Below are positions 28,801-37,062 of a stretch of DNA of 64,000 nucleotides, in pieces; positions within the stretch are counted from its first letter, which is position 1; each line of letters begins with the position of its first letter. The DNA is taken from assembly GCA_029287455.1 (NCBI GenBank), contig JARFRB010000136.1, positions 1 to 64,000 on the forward strand, read 5' to 3'. The DNA is from Pelagibius litoralis. GTDB lineage: Bacteria > Pseudomonadota > Alphaproteobacteria > Kiloniellales > DSM-21159. The notes under the pieces are model-generated. The model was not told the DNA's origin and searched no databases. It saw nothing but the letters and a program-made list of their open reading frames with translations. The position numbers and the translations under genes are program-made.

Positions 28801-29268
28801 GCCTTCGCCCAGGTCAACGAGCGCTTCTCGGAACTCTTCGTGCGGCTGTTCGGTGGCGGCCGGGCCATGCTGAAGCTCACCGAGGCGGAAGACCCCTTGG
28901 ACGCGGGCTTGGAAATCATGGCCAGCCCGCCGGGCAAGCGCTTGCAGGTGATGTCGCTGCTTTCCGGCGGTGAGCAGGCCCTGACGGCGATCGCCTTGCT
29001 TTTTGCGGTCTTTCTGGTCAACCCCGCGCCGATCTGCGTTCTGGACGAGGTCGATGCCCCGCTCGACGACAGCAACGTCGACCGATTCTGCTCGCTGGTC
29101 GAGGAATTGGCCCACGGCCTGGAAACGCGCTTCCTCGTGGTGACACACCATCGTCTGACGATGGCGCGCATGGACCGGCTGTTCGGCGTCACCATGTCGG
29201 AACGGGGTGTGAGCCAGCTAGTTTCGGTCGATCTGGAAGAGGCGGAAGCCCTGCGCGAAAGCGCCTAG
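25804..29268 (+). CDS. smc: Chromosome segregation protein SMC
   Basis: 1154-residue condensin ATPase organising the chromosome. Walker A VVGPNGCGKSN lies at about 30-40, after the FKSFVDPT start. Long Glu/Ala/Arg coiled coils run from about 165-500 and 660-930. Between them is a hinge (about 505-640), where composition changes and Pro/Gly appear. The C-terminal head has the signature LSGGEQALTAIALLF (near 1055) and Walker B ICVLDEVDAPLDD. The start is TTG 25804, giving MAQFVRLRLSGFKSF. No better ATG exists, and the head begins there in homologues. The hinge-proximal coil looks shorter than in Bacillus SMC, as usual in alphaproteobacteria. Confidence 0.97.
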   Translation: MAQFVRLRLSGFKSFVDPTDLSIEPGMTGVVGPNGCGKSNLVEALKWVMGETSAKRMRGGEMDDVIFGGSANRPSRNLAEVALLLDNSDRRAPAAFNEFDQLDVVRRIEREKGSNYRINGKEVRARDVQLLFADNATGAHSTAMVSQGRVGAIINAKPADRRLLLEEAAGITGLHSRRHEAELRLRAAETTLERLDDVIGTLESQLQGLRRQARQATRYRNIAGHLRRNEAILLHLDSLAAQEALIRARDHFASAEAEVARLTEVVASASTEQAEAAADLPPLRQREAEAAAALQRLLLERDSLDRDEAQVAAAQRQANERLAQLEGDLGRAASLSQDAGEARTRLTEERTELEQAIASEGEAGQAAEAERERNAAAVAEQETAVTALAEKVAADEARGNAMERRVGELRERLSRLKDRLTETESERERLESETLDREVLDNAEQALAEAETALESSRVEVEAAEAKLQEARAEEASRRSAAQQAESERARLSAEVAGLAAILEKGQSDIWSPVVDQVSVTPGYEAALGAALGDDLDVPADEAAPVHWETLPPLVSPPALPNGSVPLSDKVTAPKALARCLSQVGVVDSPAAGARLQAELQPGQRLVTKDGALWRWDGLTAKADAPTAAAQRLEQKNRLADLRDSLPGLEKRANDVAEAHQAAQAAAEAAATAERGTREQQRAAYAEVGRQRDALGRLHQQAAAANSKLTALSEAAARIATDLEETEAELEQGTADLAALPDLASERARLSDLRGELAQRRAVLVEAEATAQRLSREAEARRERLLAIEREDTSWQRRGEETQRHMEDLKARRAQVEEELSALAERPAQIAEQRAALVERIESAENTRRAAADSLALGETRQSQADRALKTAEHDLSAAREERVRGEAAVSQAEQGLVTLEERVRERLECTVDQVLELTQLAPDQDLPGREEIEVKVQRLIREREGIGAVNLRAESEAAEVEQQIDGMQNERADLTAAIARLRQGISSLNREGRERLLAAFAQVNERFSELFVRLFGGGRAMLKLTEAEDPLDAGLEIMASPPGKRLQVMSLLSGGEQALTAIALLFAVFLVNPAPICVLDEVDAPLDDSNVDRFCSLVEELAHGLETRFLVVTHHRLTMARMDRLFGVTMSERGVSQLVSVDLEEAEALRESA

Positions 29269-29470
29269 GTCACGACACCGCGTGCCCCTGGCCAAAGCGG
29301 CATAAACGGCTCGAAATTCCCAGCTTTTTCGCGCTTTACGGGGCCTGCGCCCGGCGCGGGATTCCACCTTGACGCCATTGGGGGCAGTTCGTAAGGTGCG
29401 CGCGCCTTCCGGTGCGATTTGCCGGCCAGATTGGGGGGTTAGGTGGGCGCGATAAGGGGATGCGCGCAAC

Positions 29471-29833
29471 ATGGGTCGACCTAAAGCCTCGTCTCCCTTC
29501 AAGGCGCTGGATGACCGCTTGCGGGCCGCCCAGGAACGGCGCGACTCCGCGAAACACGGCCGTAAAGGTCCCTCTCGGGACATGAGCGGCATGGCGGTCG
29601 GAATGCGGATCGCGGTGGAGATCGTGGCTGCGCTGGGTGCGGGGGTCGGGATCGGGCTTTTGCTGGATCACTGGCTCGGCACCAAGCCTTGGTTGATGAT
29701 TCTGTTCATCTTCCTGGGCGCGAGTGCGGCCTTTATGAATATTATGCGCGTGGCCAAGGAACTCGAGCGAAAGGCCGCGCAGCGCAAGGAACAGGAAGCG
29801 GCGGAAAGCTCCGCCGGGCACGAGAAGGGGTAA
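29471..29833 (+). CDS. atpI: F0F1 ATP synthase-associated protein AtpI/AtpZ
   Basis: 120-residue small membrane protein at the head of the F0 cluster. Its N-terminal half is basic and hydrophilic (FKALDDRLRAAQERR). Two membrane helices follow (about 44-64 and 72-92) with the conserved GVGIGLLLDHWLGTKPW loop between them. The C-terminus is charged. The family assists assembly of the c-ring or carries Mg2+. It lies 202 bases after smc, with no gene in the spacer, and is followed eight bases later by atpB. Confidence 0.88.
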   Translation: MGRPKASSPFKALDDRLRAAQERRDSAKHGRKGPSRDMSGMAVGMRIAVEIVAALGAGVGIGLLLDHWLGTKPWLMILFIFLGASAAFMNIMRVAKELERKAAQRKEQEAAESSAGHEKG

Positions 29834-29841
29834 GGCAAACC

Positions 29842-30597
29842 GTGGCTGAAGCGCCTAACGGAGAGAGCGGGTTTCCGGTCGATCCCATGCACCAGTTCGA
29901 GGTGCAGGCGATCGTTCCAATTCATGTCGGCGACCTCAACCTTTCCTTCACCAACGCGTCGCTTTGGATGGTGATCTCTGCGGTTGCCATTCTACTCTTT
30001 CTTGGCTTGTCCATGCGCGGGCGCGCCCTGGTCCCGGGTCGCATGCAGTCCATGGCGGAACTCTGCTACGAAATGATCGCGAACATGGTGCGCGACAACG
30101 TCGGGCAAGAGGGACGGAAGTATTTTCCGTTTATTTTCAGCCTCTTCATGTTCCTGCTCTTTGGAAATCTGCTCGGGATGATCCCTGGCTCCTTCACATT
30201 CACGAGCCACATCATCGTAACCTTCGCCATGGCCATCGTGATCTTCCTGGCGGTCACCCTGATCGGCATCATGCGCCATGGCACGAAGTTCTTGAGCCTG
30301 TTCTTCCCCCATGGGGCGCCCCTTTGGACGGCGGTGATCCTGGTGCCGATCGAGTTGATCTCCTATCTCTCGCGCCCGATTAGCCTGTCCGTCCGGCTTT
30401 TCGCGAACATGATGGCGGGGCACATCCTGCTTAAGGTGTTTACCGGCTTCATCCTGCTGACCGGGGTCTTGGGCGTGATCCCCTTGGCGGTGCTGATCGG
30501 CATCACGGCCCTGGAATTCCTGGTCGCGGTGCTACAGGCCTACATCTTCACCATCTTGACCTGCGTCTATCTGCACGACGCCATCCACCTGCACTAA
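29842..30597 (+). CDS. atpB: ATP synthase F0 subunit a
   Basis: 251-residue proton-channel subunit. I start at GTG 29842 (MAEAPNGESGFPVDPMHQF), with TAAGG seven bases upstream. The frame is open further back, but that lies inside atpI. Five to six membrane helices are seen. The essential Arg that faces the c-ring is in RLFANMMAGHILLK (about 185-198). The last helix carries LEFLVAVLQAYIFTILT with the family Gln. It is separated from atpE by 82 bases holding a short hairpin. Confidence 0.95.
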   Translation: MAEAPNGESGFPVDPMHQFEVQAIVPIHVGDLNLSFTNASLWMVISAVAILLFLGLSMRGRALVPGRMQSMAELCYEMIANMVRDNVGQEGRKYFPFIFSLFMFLLFGNLLGMIPGSFTFTSHIIVTFAMAIVIFLAVTLIGIMRHGTKFLSLFFPHGAPLWTAVILVPIELISYLSRPISLSVRLFANMMAGHILLKVFTGFILLTGVLGVIPLAVLIGITALEFLVAVLQAYIFTILTCVYLHDAIHLH

Positions 30598-30610
30598 CAG
30601 GGAACGGAAC

Positions 30611-30635
30611 ACCGCCGCCGGAGAAGCCCGGTGGT
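30611..30635 (+). promoter_or_regulatory. Short stem-loop between atpB and atpE
   Basis: ACCGCCG (30611-30617) can pair with CGGTGGT (30629-30635), seven pairs including one G-U, around an 11-base loop. It precedes the strong AAGGAG ribosome site of atpE. It may set atpE translation or message stability. Support is structural only. Confidence 0.35.
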
Positions 30636-30679
30636 TGCCTAATCAAACTCTTACGAACGCGTTCAAGGAGCGGAGCAAA

Positions 30680-30904
30680 ATGGAAATAGAAGCTGCAAAA
30701 ATGATCGGCGCGGGCCTTGCGACCCTGGGTATGATCGGCGCTGGCATGGGCGTGGGCCAAGTTTGGTCGAACTACTTCAACGCCATCGCGCGCAACCCAG
30801 CCTCCAAGGACGAGATCGGCGCGAATATCTGGATCGGCTTCGCCGTGACGGAAGCTATCGCGATTTTCTCGCTCGTCGTGGCGCTGATCATTCTCTTCGT
30901 CTGA
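30680..30904 (+). CDS. atpE: ATP synthase F0 subunit c
   Basis: 74-residue proteolipid forming the rotor ring. Two membrane helices flank the polar loop ARNPAS (about 37-42). The proton-binding carboxylate is Glu58 in FAVTEAIAIF. The start MEIEAAKMIGAG has AAGGAG about eleven bases upstream. The glycine-rich first helix (GAGLATLGMIGAGMGVG) is typical of c-rings. A long nested hairpin follows the stop, which may help the high expression this subunit needs. Confidence 0.96.
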   Translation: MEIEAAKMIGAGLATLGMIGAGMGVGQVWSNYFNAIARNPASKDEIGANIWIGFAVTEAIAIFSLVVALIILFV

Positions 30905-30920
30905 TTAGCCTTTGCTGAAC

Positions 30921-30972
30921 CCCGCGCCGGGATCGGGGCCCACGTGGCCCGATGAAATCCGCCGGGCGCGGG
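30921..30972 (+). promoter_or_regulatory. Nested hairpin between atpE and atpF'
   Basis: An outer stem CCCGCGCC (30921-30928) with GGCGCGGG (30965-30972) encloses an inner stem ATCGGGGCC (30932-30940) with GGCCCGAT (30946-30953), one G bulged, and loop CACGT. It starts 17 bases after atpE. There is no T tail. It may protect the atpE message or attenuate read-through, giving more subunit c than b and b'. Confidence 0.6.
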
Positions 30973-31001
30973 CAGTTGCCGAACGTTAGGGCGAGATCGT
31001 T

Positions 31002-31493
31002 ATGCCTCAATTGGATCCTGAATTCTTCGTAAGCCAGCTGTTCTGGCTGGTGGTCGTGTTCGCGACCCTTTACTTCCTGATGTCGAAGCTGGTGCTGCCG
31101 CGCATCTCGGAAGTTTTGGAAGAGCGCCAGGACAAGGTGGACGACGATCTCGCACGGGCGGAGAAGCTGCGAATCGAGGCTGAGGCCGCCCTCACCGAGT
31201 ACGAGGAAGCGCTGGCGGTGGCCCGGGAAGAGGCAGCGGGCGTGCTGAAGCAAGCCACCGACGAGATGAAAGCGCAAGCCGTAGAGCAGCAGAGCGCCTT
31301 CAGCCGCAAGCTTGCCGAGCAGTCAAAGGAAGCCGAGGACCGGATCCTGGCGGCCAAGACCGAGGCGCTTGGCAACTTGAAGAGCGTCGCGGCGGAAGCT
31401 GCCGTGGCGGCCACGGCGAAGCTGATCGGCGTCACCCCCGGCGACGGCGATGTTTCGAAGGCCGTCGACACCTCCATGGAGGGACAGGGCTGA
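31002..31493 (+). CDS. ATP synthase F0 subunit b' (second b-type subunit)
   Basis: 163-residue peripheral-stalk subunit. A single N-terminal membrane helix (about 8-27, LFWLVVVFATLYFLM) is followed by a long charged helix from about 35 to 150, with heptad-like Ala/Glu/Arg spacing, suited to coiled-coil dimerisation with b. Two different b-type genes in tandem (b' then b) is the pattern of alphaproteobacteria and photosynthetic organisms. Its TGA overlaps the ATG of atpF by one base (TGATG), so the two are translationally coupled. Confidence 0.92.
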   Translation: MPQLDPEFFVSQLFWLVVVFATLYFLMSKLVLPRISEVLEERQDKVDDDLARAEKLRIEAEAALTEYEEALAVAREEAAGVLKQATDEMKAQAVEQQSAFSRKLAEQSKEAEDRILAAKTEALGNLKSVAAEAAVAATAKLIGVTPGDGDVSKAVDTSMEGQG

Positions 31494-31975
31494 TGTTTTC
31501 TTCCGAGTACACCTGGCTGACGGCGTCCTTGGTCATTTTCCTCGGCCTGGTCATGTGGAAGGGCCTTAAGCCCATGCTGGCCAGTCTGGATGCGCGTGGT
31601 GAGCGGATCCGCCGGGAGATCGAAGAAGCGCAGAACCTGCGCGAGGACGCTCAGAACCTTCTCGCGGAATATAAGCGCAAGCAGCGCGACGCCCTGAAGG
31701 AAGCCGAGGAGATCGTGAGCCACGCCAAGGCAGAGGCCGAAATCCTGCGCAGCGCGGCCGAGAAGGAGCTTCAGGAGCAGTTGCAACGGCGCGAGATCAT
31801 GGCCGTGGAAAAGATCAAGCAGGCTGAGGCTCAGGCTGTGGCCGAGGTCCGCTCGCAAGCCGTCGAGGTCGCCGCGGCGGCGGCAGCGAAGCTGATCGCC
31901 GAAAACATTGACGAAGCCAAGGCCAGCGACCTGACCATGCAGGCTATCAAGGACGTCAGCACCCGCTTGAACTGA
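31493..31975 (+). CDS. atpF: ATP synthase F0 subunit b
   Basis: 160-residue stalk subunit with an N-terminal membrane segment (about 9-24) and a long amphipathic helix (about 35-150). KPMLASLDARGERIRREIEEAQ marks the start of the tether domain (about 25-46). It is the last gene of the F0 cluster; F1 genes are not adjacent, as usual in this class. It is convergent with the YqgE/AlgH gene, with 82 bases between and no clear terminator. Confidence 0.94.
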   Translation: MFSSEYTWLTASLVIFLGLVMWKGLKPMLASLDARGERIRREIEEAQNLREDAQNLLAEYKRKQRDALKEAEEIVSHAKAEAEILRSAAEKELQEQLQRREIMAVEKIKQAEAQAVAEVRSQAVEVAAAAAAKLIAENIDEAKASDLTMQAIKDVSTRLN

Positions 31976-32057
31976 TCCGCGCTCACTCTAGCCCCGCTCC
32001 TTCTATCGTCGAAGATGGGTGCGAAGGACGGGCGCCGAGGGAGCAGACCCCGGCGCG

Positions 32058-32636
32058 CTAGGCGTGACCCGACAAGCCGCTGAGCTTCGAGACGTCGAAC
32101 CCGAGTTTCTCGATCGCCCGCTCCCACTTTGCCTCAAGTTCAGTATCGAAGATCAGCCGTTCGTCGGCATCGACCGTCAGCCAGCCATTGTCCTGGATTT
32201 CGTTGTCAAGCTGTCCGGGCCCCCAACCGGCGTAGCCAAGGGCCAGGAGGCTGCACCTAGGGCCGCCGCCCTGGGCCATATCGCGCAGGATGTCCACCGT
32301 CGCCGTCAGGGCCATGGAGTCGTTGACCTGAAGGCTGCCGTCGCGCAGATAATCCGCCGAGTGCAGGACGAAGCCGCGCCCTTGTTCCACAGGCCCGCCA
32401 AAGTGCACCCGAATCTCCTCCCCGACGGTGCTGCTATCGATGCCAAGCTGGGTAAGAAGGTCCGGAAAAGTGAGCGAATCCACCAATCGATTCACCACCA
32501 GGCCCATTGCACCGTCCGCGCTATGCGCGCAGAGGTAGATAACCGTGCGCTCAAATCTCGGATCGCGCATGGAGGGCATGGCAATCAAAAGCTGGCCGGT
32601 AAGGTAGCCTGACTCCATTTCAGCCTCGCGCATCAT
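32058..32636 (-). CDS. YqgE/AlgH family protein
   Basis: 192 residues from the first ATG of a tandem ATGATG, with AAGGAG seven bases upstream. The frame is open for 47 codons further, but that part lacks a ribosome site. Family blocks are GQLLIAMPSMRDPRFERTVI (about 13-32), GAMGLVVNR (about 42-50), GGPVEQGRGFVLHS (about 79-92) and ALGYAGWGPGQLDNEI (about 130-145). The molecular function of this UPF0301 family is not settled. It is divergent from the DsbD-like gene, so the 220-base spacer between 32637 and 32856, which becomes AT-rich around 32800, probably holds both promoters. Confidence 0.9.
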   Translation of the reverse strand: MMREAEMESGYLTGQLLIAMPSMRDPRFERTVIYLCAHSADGAMGLVVNRLVDSLTFPDLLTQLGIDSSTVGEEIRVHFGGPVEQGRGFVLHSADYLRDGSLQVNDSMALTATVDILRDMAQGGGPRCSLLALGYAGWGPGQLDNEIQDNGWLTVDADERLIFDTELEAKWERAIEKLGFDVSKLSGLSGHA

Positions 32637-32856
32637 GGGGTGTCTCCTTATTCTCGCCCCGATTCCTTGCGCCCAGCGCGTTCCCAAGACGCGGGCCCAA
32701 GGCGCGAGCGGTTCGACCGGCTCACGCGTCGGCGACATGGTGACTCCAGTATCTTGCTCTCGGGCAAAACACACCATCGTGACAAAGGCTTTACTCCCAA
32801 CACCTATTATAACTATGTCAAACCATCCGGCATGTAGGTTTCAAGCAGGAATGTTG

Positions 32857-35001
32857 ATGCGTTTGTCCCAATACCCCGCCCAATTCGCCGCTTTCGCGCC
32901 GCGAAGCTTGGCGCTGGCAGCTCTTGTTTGGCTGCTCGCCTGGGTATTGGGCGGCGGCTCAGCGGCCTTCGCAGCGGCCGGCCCCTGGGCGGAGAACGAG
33001 CACAGCCAGGTGCGGCTGATTGCCGCGACTGATGCCGTGGGAGACACCGGCGAGGTCCTGCTTGGGCTGCAATTCGAGCTGGAGCCCGGCTGGAAGACCT
33101 ATTGGCGATCGCCCGGCGACGCCGGCTATCCGCCGCGACTCGACTGGAGCGGCTCGGAAAATCTAAAGGACATCAGCCTCGATTGGCCCGTGCCGCACCG
33201 CTTCTCTCTCTTCGGGCTGGAAACCTTTGGATACCAGAACGAAGTCATTTTTCCCGCTATCGCACGCCTGGAAACAGCCGGAGAAAGCCTCGTTCTGGAG
33301 GCGCAAATCAGCTATCTCCTGTGCGAAGAAATTTGCATCCCTTATGACGAGATTCTAACCCTGCGGCTTCCCACCGGGCCGGCAACGCCGGCTAATGAAG
33401 CCTTTCCCATAGACCGCTTCCGCGCCCAAGTTCCCGATTCTGGAGCCGGCAGCGGGCTTTCCCTGGCGCAGGTGGAACTGCTGGACGCCGGGCAAGGCCC
33501 TCTGATCGAGGCGACGGTCCACTCCACGCTTCCCATGATCTCTCCCGACCTGCTCGTTGAAGGCCCTGCCGGGTGGGGCTACGGCAAGCCGGAGGTCACG
33601 CTTTCCGACGACGGCTTGGAGGCGCGCCTTGCGCTGCCCGTCTTCCGGGGCAAATCGGCGGAGGGCGGCCTCGAGGGCCAGAGCGTCACTTTGACGGTCA
33701 TCGACGGGCGCAGGGGCCTGGAGACCTCCACGACCCTCGAGCCGGCCGGTAGGCCTTTCCAGGGCGCCGGGGTAAGCTTTTTCGCAATCCTCGGGCTTGC
33801 TCTCCTTGGTGGGCTGATTCTGAACTTGATGCCCTGCGTGCTTCCAGTCCTCTCGATAAAGCTGCTCTCCGCGGTTGGCCACGGCGGTCGCGAAAGCGGC
33901 TTGGTGCGCCTGTCCTTTCTCGCCTCGGCGGCGGGGATTTTGTTTTCCTTCATGGTCCTGGCCGCGGTGGCCATCGGCTTGAAGTCGGCTGGCATGGCGG
34001 TTGGCTGGGGGATCCAGTTTCAGCAGCCGGTTTTTCTCGCCTTCATGGCCCTGATCGTGACCTTGTTCGCCTGCAACCTGCTAGGCCTGTTCGAGATTGG
34101 GCTGCCAGGCTGGATGTCCGGGGTAGCCACGGCTAACGGCGGGCACGGCCTGGGCGGACACTTCCTGACCGGGGCCTTCGCTACCCTGCTCGCCACGCCC
34201 TGTTCGGCCCCCTTCCTTGGCACCGCGGTTGGATTCGCGCTGTCCAGCGGACCCTTAGAGATCGTGGCGGTCTTCCTTGCCTTGGGATTGGGCTTGGCCC
34301 TGCCCTACCTCTGCGTCGCGGTCGTCCCGAGTCTCGCCACGCAGTTACCGCGCCCGGGACCTTGGATGGTGACCTTGCGCCGGATCCTTGGTTTGGCCCT
34401 GGCCGGCACGGCTGTCTGGCTGCTGACGGTTCTGACCGTTCAAGTCGGCCTGCAGCGGACCCTTCTGCTCACCGCCTGCTTGGTCGGGCTTTCCATCGCG
34501 ATCGCCATCCTCGGGCGCAAAGAGGGCACCCGGGCACGCAATCTCGTGGCGGCGGCCATCGGCGCTCTGGTGATCATCTTGGCAGCGCTACCCGTCGAGC
34601 GCGGCCAGACAGTGGCCGCGGACGCACTGGAAGACTGGCTGCCCCTCGACAAGGGTGAGATCGCGCGGCGGGTCGGCTCCGGGGAGGTGGTCTTTGTGGA
34701 CGTCACCGCCGACTGGTGCATCAGCTGCCAGGTCAACAAGTCCTTGGTGATCGACCAAGCGCCGGTTGCAGAAGCGCTGGAGGGTGACGACGTGGTCGCC
34801 ATGCGAGGCGACTGGACGCTGCCCAACGACGAGATATCCGAATACCTGGCGGACTTCGGCCGCTACGGCATCCCGTTCAACGCGGTCTACGGGCCGGCCG
34901 CGCCGCAGGGCATTCCGCTGCCGGAGCTTTTATCCTCCGAAGCGGTGCTGAACGCCTTGGAGCAAGCGTCAGGCCGGGAAAGTTTGGCACAGCGAAGGTA
35001 A
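32857..35001 (+). CDS. Protein-disulfide reductase, DsbD/ScsB-like
   Basis: 714-residue membrane protein carrying reducing power from cytosolic thioredoxin to the periplasm. The start is ATG 32857, with AGGA six bases upstream. A signal or anchor covers about 15-45. An N-terminal Ig-like domain has the Cys pair in YLLCEEICIPYDEIL (about 153-167). The central eight-helix DsbD domain has Cys in LMPCVLPVLSIK and in ATPCSAPFLG. A C-terminal thioredoxin-like domain has the motif DWCISCQVNK (about 625). The large N-terminal domain is closer to ScsB-type proteins than to E. coli DsbD. A peroxiredoxin gene follows 110 bases on, a plausible redox partner. Confidence 0.9.
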   Translation: MRLSQYPAQFAAFAPRSLALAALVWLLAWVLGGGSAAFAAAGPWAENEHSQVRLIAATDAVGDTGEVLLGLQFELEPGWKTYWRSPGDAGYPPRLDWSGSENLKDISLDWPVPHRFSLFGLETFGYQNEVIFPAIARLETAGESLVLEAQISYLLCEEICIPYDEILTLRLPTGPATPANEAFPIDRFRAQVPDSGAGSGLSLAQVELLDAGQGPLIEATVHSTLPMISPDLLVEGPAGWGYGKPEVTLSDDGLEARLALPVFRGKSAEGGLEGQSVTLTVIDGRRGLETSTTLEPAGRPFQGAGVSFFAILGLALLGGLILNLMPCVLPVLSIKLLSAVGHGGRESGLVRLSFLASAAGILFSFMVLAAVAIGLKSAGMAVGWGIQFQQPVFLAFMALIVTLFACNLLGLFEIGLPGWMSGVATANGGHGLGGHFLTGAFATLLATPCSAPFLGTAVGFALSSGPLEIVAVFLALGLGLALPYLCVAVVPSLATQLPRPGPWMVTLRRILGLALAGTAVWLLTVLTVQVGLQRTLLLTACLVGLSIAIAILGRKEGTRARNLVAAAIGALVIILAALPVERGQTVAADALEDWLPLDKGEIARRVGSGEVVFVDVTADWCISCQVNKSLVIDQAPVAEALEGDDVVAMRGDWTLPNDEISEYLADFGRYGIPFNAVYGPAAPQGIPLPELLSSEAVLNALEQASGRESLAQRR

Positions 35002-35111
35002 TCCGGCGAAGCTATCCTTGGCGCGGGACGCATTTCAGCCTATCTCTTGCTCAGGGCCCTTGGTCGAGGGTCAATAACTTTCCGCATCCGTCAATCAAGG
35101 GGAATGAAACG

Positions 35112-35594
35112 ATGGCCATCAAGGTTGGGGACAAGATTCCGAGCGCCAAGATGAAGCACAAAACCGACTCGGGCATCGAGGAGGTGACCACCGAGGATCT
35201 TTTCGGCGGCAAGAAGGTCGTGATTTTCGCCTTGCCCGGCGCTTTCACGCCGACCTGTTCGGCCAAGCATCTGCCGGGCTTCGTCGCTCACGCCGCCGAT
35301 ATCAAGTCCAAGGGTGTGGATACCATCGCCTGCGTGTCGGTGAACGACGCTTTCGTGATGGATGCCTGGGGCAAGGACCAGGGTGTAGGCGATGCGGTGC
35401 TGATGCTGGCCGATGGCAACTGCGAATTCAGCGACGCCCTTGGCCTGTCCTTTGATGCCAGCGGCTTCGGCATGGGCAAGCGCTCTCAGCGTTACGCTCT
35501 TGTGGCCGAGGACGGGGTGGTCACGGTCTTGAATCTGGAAGAGCCGGGGGCTTTCGAAGTCTCCAACGCCGAGTCCGTGCTGAAAGCTCTTTAG
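35112..35594 (+). CDS. Peroxiredoxin, Prx5 type
   Basis: 160-residue atypical peroxiredoxin reducing H2O2 and alkyl hydroperoxides. Peroxidatic Cys49 is in LPGAFTPTCSAKHLPGF. Other cysteines in TIACVSVND and DGNCEFSDALG could resolve it. VNDAFVMDAWGK and FDASGFGMGKRSQRYA are Prx5 signatures. No glutaredoxin domain is fused. AAGGGG lies eight bases before the ATG. It follows the DsbD-like gene in the same direction and is convergent with rnhA. Confidence 0.94.
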   Translation: MAIKVGDKIPSAKMKHKTDSGIEEVTTEDLFGGKKVVIFALPGAFTPTCSAKHLPGFVAHAADIKSKGVDTIACVSVNDAFVMDAWGKDQGVGDAVLMLADGNCEFSDALGLSFDASGFGMGKRSQRYALVAEDGVVTVLNLEEPGAFEVSNAESVLKAL

Positions 35595-35618
35595 GCGGAT
35601 CCGCCGAGACCGCGCGGT

Positions 35619-36074
35619 CTATCGAAAGGTTTCGATCGCCGCGCGGGCCAAGGCATCGCAACGCTCGTTCTCATCATGGCCGCTGTGGCCGCGAATCCAG
35701 TGCCACGCCACCTGGTGAGGCGCCATGGCGCGTTCCAGCCGCTCCCAGAGGTCGCGGTTTTTCACGGGCTTTTTGTCCGCCGTCTTCCAGCCGCGCCGCT
35801 TCCAAGAAGCAAGCCACTTGGTCACCCCGTCGCGCAGGTAGGTGCTGTCGGTGGTCAGGTCGACATCGCTGGGCCGCTTCAGCGCTTCCAAGGCCATGAT
35901 CGCGGCGAGCATCTCCATGCGATTGTTCGTGGTCTCGGGTTCGCCGCCGGACAGCTCCTTTTCGTGTCCCCGGTAGCGCAGAATGGCGCCCCAGCCGCCC
36001 GGGCCAGGGTTGCCGCTACAAGCGCCGTCGGTGAAAATCTCTATCCCGTGGCGACGGGATTCAGTCGAGTCCAT
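35619..36074 (-). CDS. rnhA: Ribonuclease HI
   Basis: 151-residue RNase H degrading RNA in RNA/DNA hybrids. The DEDD active site is visible: Asp in [16 protein letters not shown] (about 16), Glu in [15 protein letters not shown] (about 53), Asp in [12 protein letters not shown] (about 75) and Asp in [12 protein letters not shown] (about 140). The [14 protein letters not shown] block is complete. Its first 14 bases overlap the end of thrB, so it is the downstream partner of thrB. The window also holds rnhB, so both RNase H types are present. Confidence 0.95.
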   Translation of the reverse strand: MDSTESRRHGIEIFTDGACSGNPGPGGWGAILRYRGHEKELSGGEPETTNNRMEMLAAIMALEALKRPSDVDLTTDSTYLRDGVTKWLASWKRRGWKTADKKPVKNRDLWERLERAMAPHQVAWHWIRGHSGHDENERCDALARAAIETFR

Positions 36075-37023
36075 AGGCAGCCGGCCCTGAAAGATCCGAG
36101 TGAAAGCGAAGCTTTTTCCAGTATTCCAAAGGGTCTTTCGGCTTCACGAAGGCGCCCGGCGGGTGGTTGAGCCAGTCGTAAAGACGCGTCAAGAGGAACC
36201 GCAACGCAGAGCCCGCCGCCAAAGTGGGCAAGGCCTCAAGCTCCGCCTGCTCTAGCGCGCGGGTCTGCCCATAGGACTTCAGCAGAGCTCTCGCCTTGGT
36301 CACGTTGAAGGCGCCGTCGGGCTCGAAGCACCATGCGTTTAGGCAAATCGCCAGGTCGTAGGCAAAGGCGTCGTTACAGGCAAAATAGAAGTCAATCAGA
36401 CCCGTCAGGCGCTGATCGCGGAAGAAGACATTGTCGGGGAACAGATCCGCGTGGATGACACCCGCCGGCAGACCCTCCGGCCAGATCTGCTCTAGCCGCC
36501 GAAGCTCGCGCTCCAACTCCTCTCCTAGCCCGGGCCGCACCTCATCCGCGCGCTGCGCGCAAGCTTCGAACAGCGGGCGCCACCCTTCAACGGACAGCGC
36601 ATTCGCGCGGGTCATTGGGAAATCACTCCCAGCGATATGCATCCGCGCGAGATGGTGGCCAAGCTCTTGGCAATGGAAGGAATGGATCCGCCGTGGCCAT
36701 AAACCGGTCAGGAACGTGACCAACGCGGCGGGCCGCCCATTGAGTTCGCGCAGAGCCGCTCCATCCCGGCCGGCGATCGGTGTGGGGCAGGCGATGCCCT
36801 TCGTTGCGAGATGCTGCATCAAGGATAGAAAGTAGGGAAGATCACAAGGGGCAACGCGTTTTTCGTACAAGGTCAGGATGTAGCTGCCACCGGTGGTCTG
36901 CAGCAGAAAGTTCGAATTTTCGACGCCCTCGGCGATTCCTTTGAAGCCTTCGATCTCGCCCAGGTCGAAGGCGTTCATAAAGCTTCGCAGATCGTCGTCG
37001 GAAACTTCGGTGTAAACGGCCAT
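36061..37023 (-). CDS. thrB: Homoserine kinase, APH-fold type
   Basis: 320-residue kinase making O-phosphohomoserine for threonine synthesis, of the ThrB type unrelated to GHMP kinases. Visible are GVENSNFLL (about 33-41), the catalytic loop [13 protein letters not shown] with H-x-D-x4-N (about 198-210), and the metal-binding Asp in [17 protein letters not shown] (about 220-236). It sits between ispH and rnhA on the minus strand, 39 bases after ispH, in the conserved ispH-thrB-rnhA order. Its product is the substrate of ThrC, encoded at 48-49.6 kb. Confidence 0.95.
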   Translation of the reverse strand: MAVYTEVSDDDLRSFMNAFDLGEIEGFKGIAEGVENSNFLLQTTGGSYILTLYEKRVAPCDLPYFLSLMQHLATKGIACPTPIAGRDGAALRELNGRPAALVTFLTGLWPRRIHSFHCQELGHHLARMHIAGSDFPMTRANALSVEGWRPLFEACAQRADEVRPGLGEELERELRRLEQIWPEGLPAGVIHADLFPDNVFFRDQRLTGLIDFYFACNDAFAYDLAICLNAWCFEPDGAFNVTKARALLKSYGQTRALEQAELEALPTLAAGSALRFLLTRLYDWLNHPPGAFVKPKDPLEYWKKLRFHSDLSGPAAYGLD

Positions 37024-37062
37024 GGGCTCGGTTAACGGTTGTCGAAAAGTCGGGTGGCCGTG

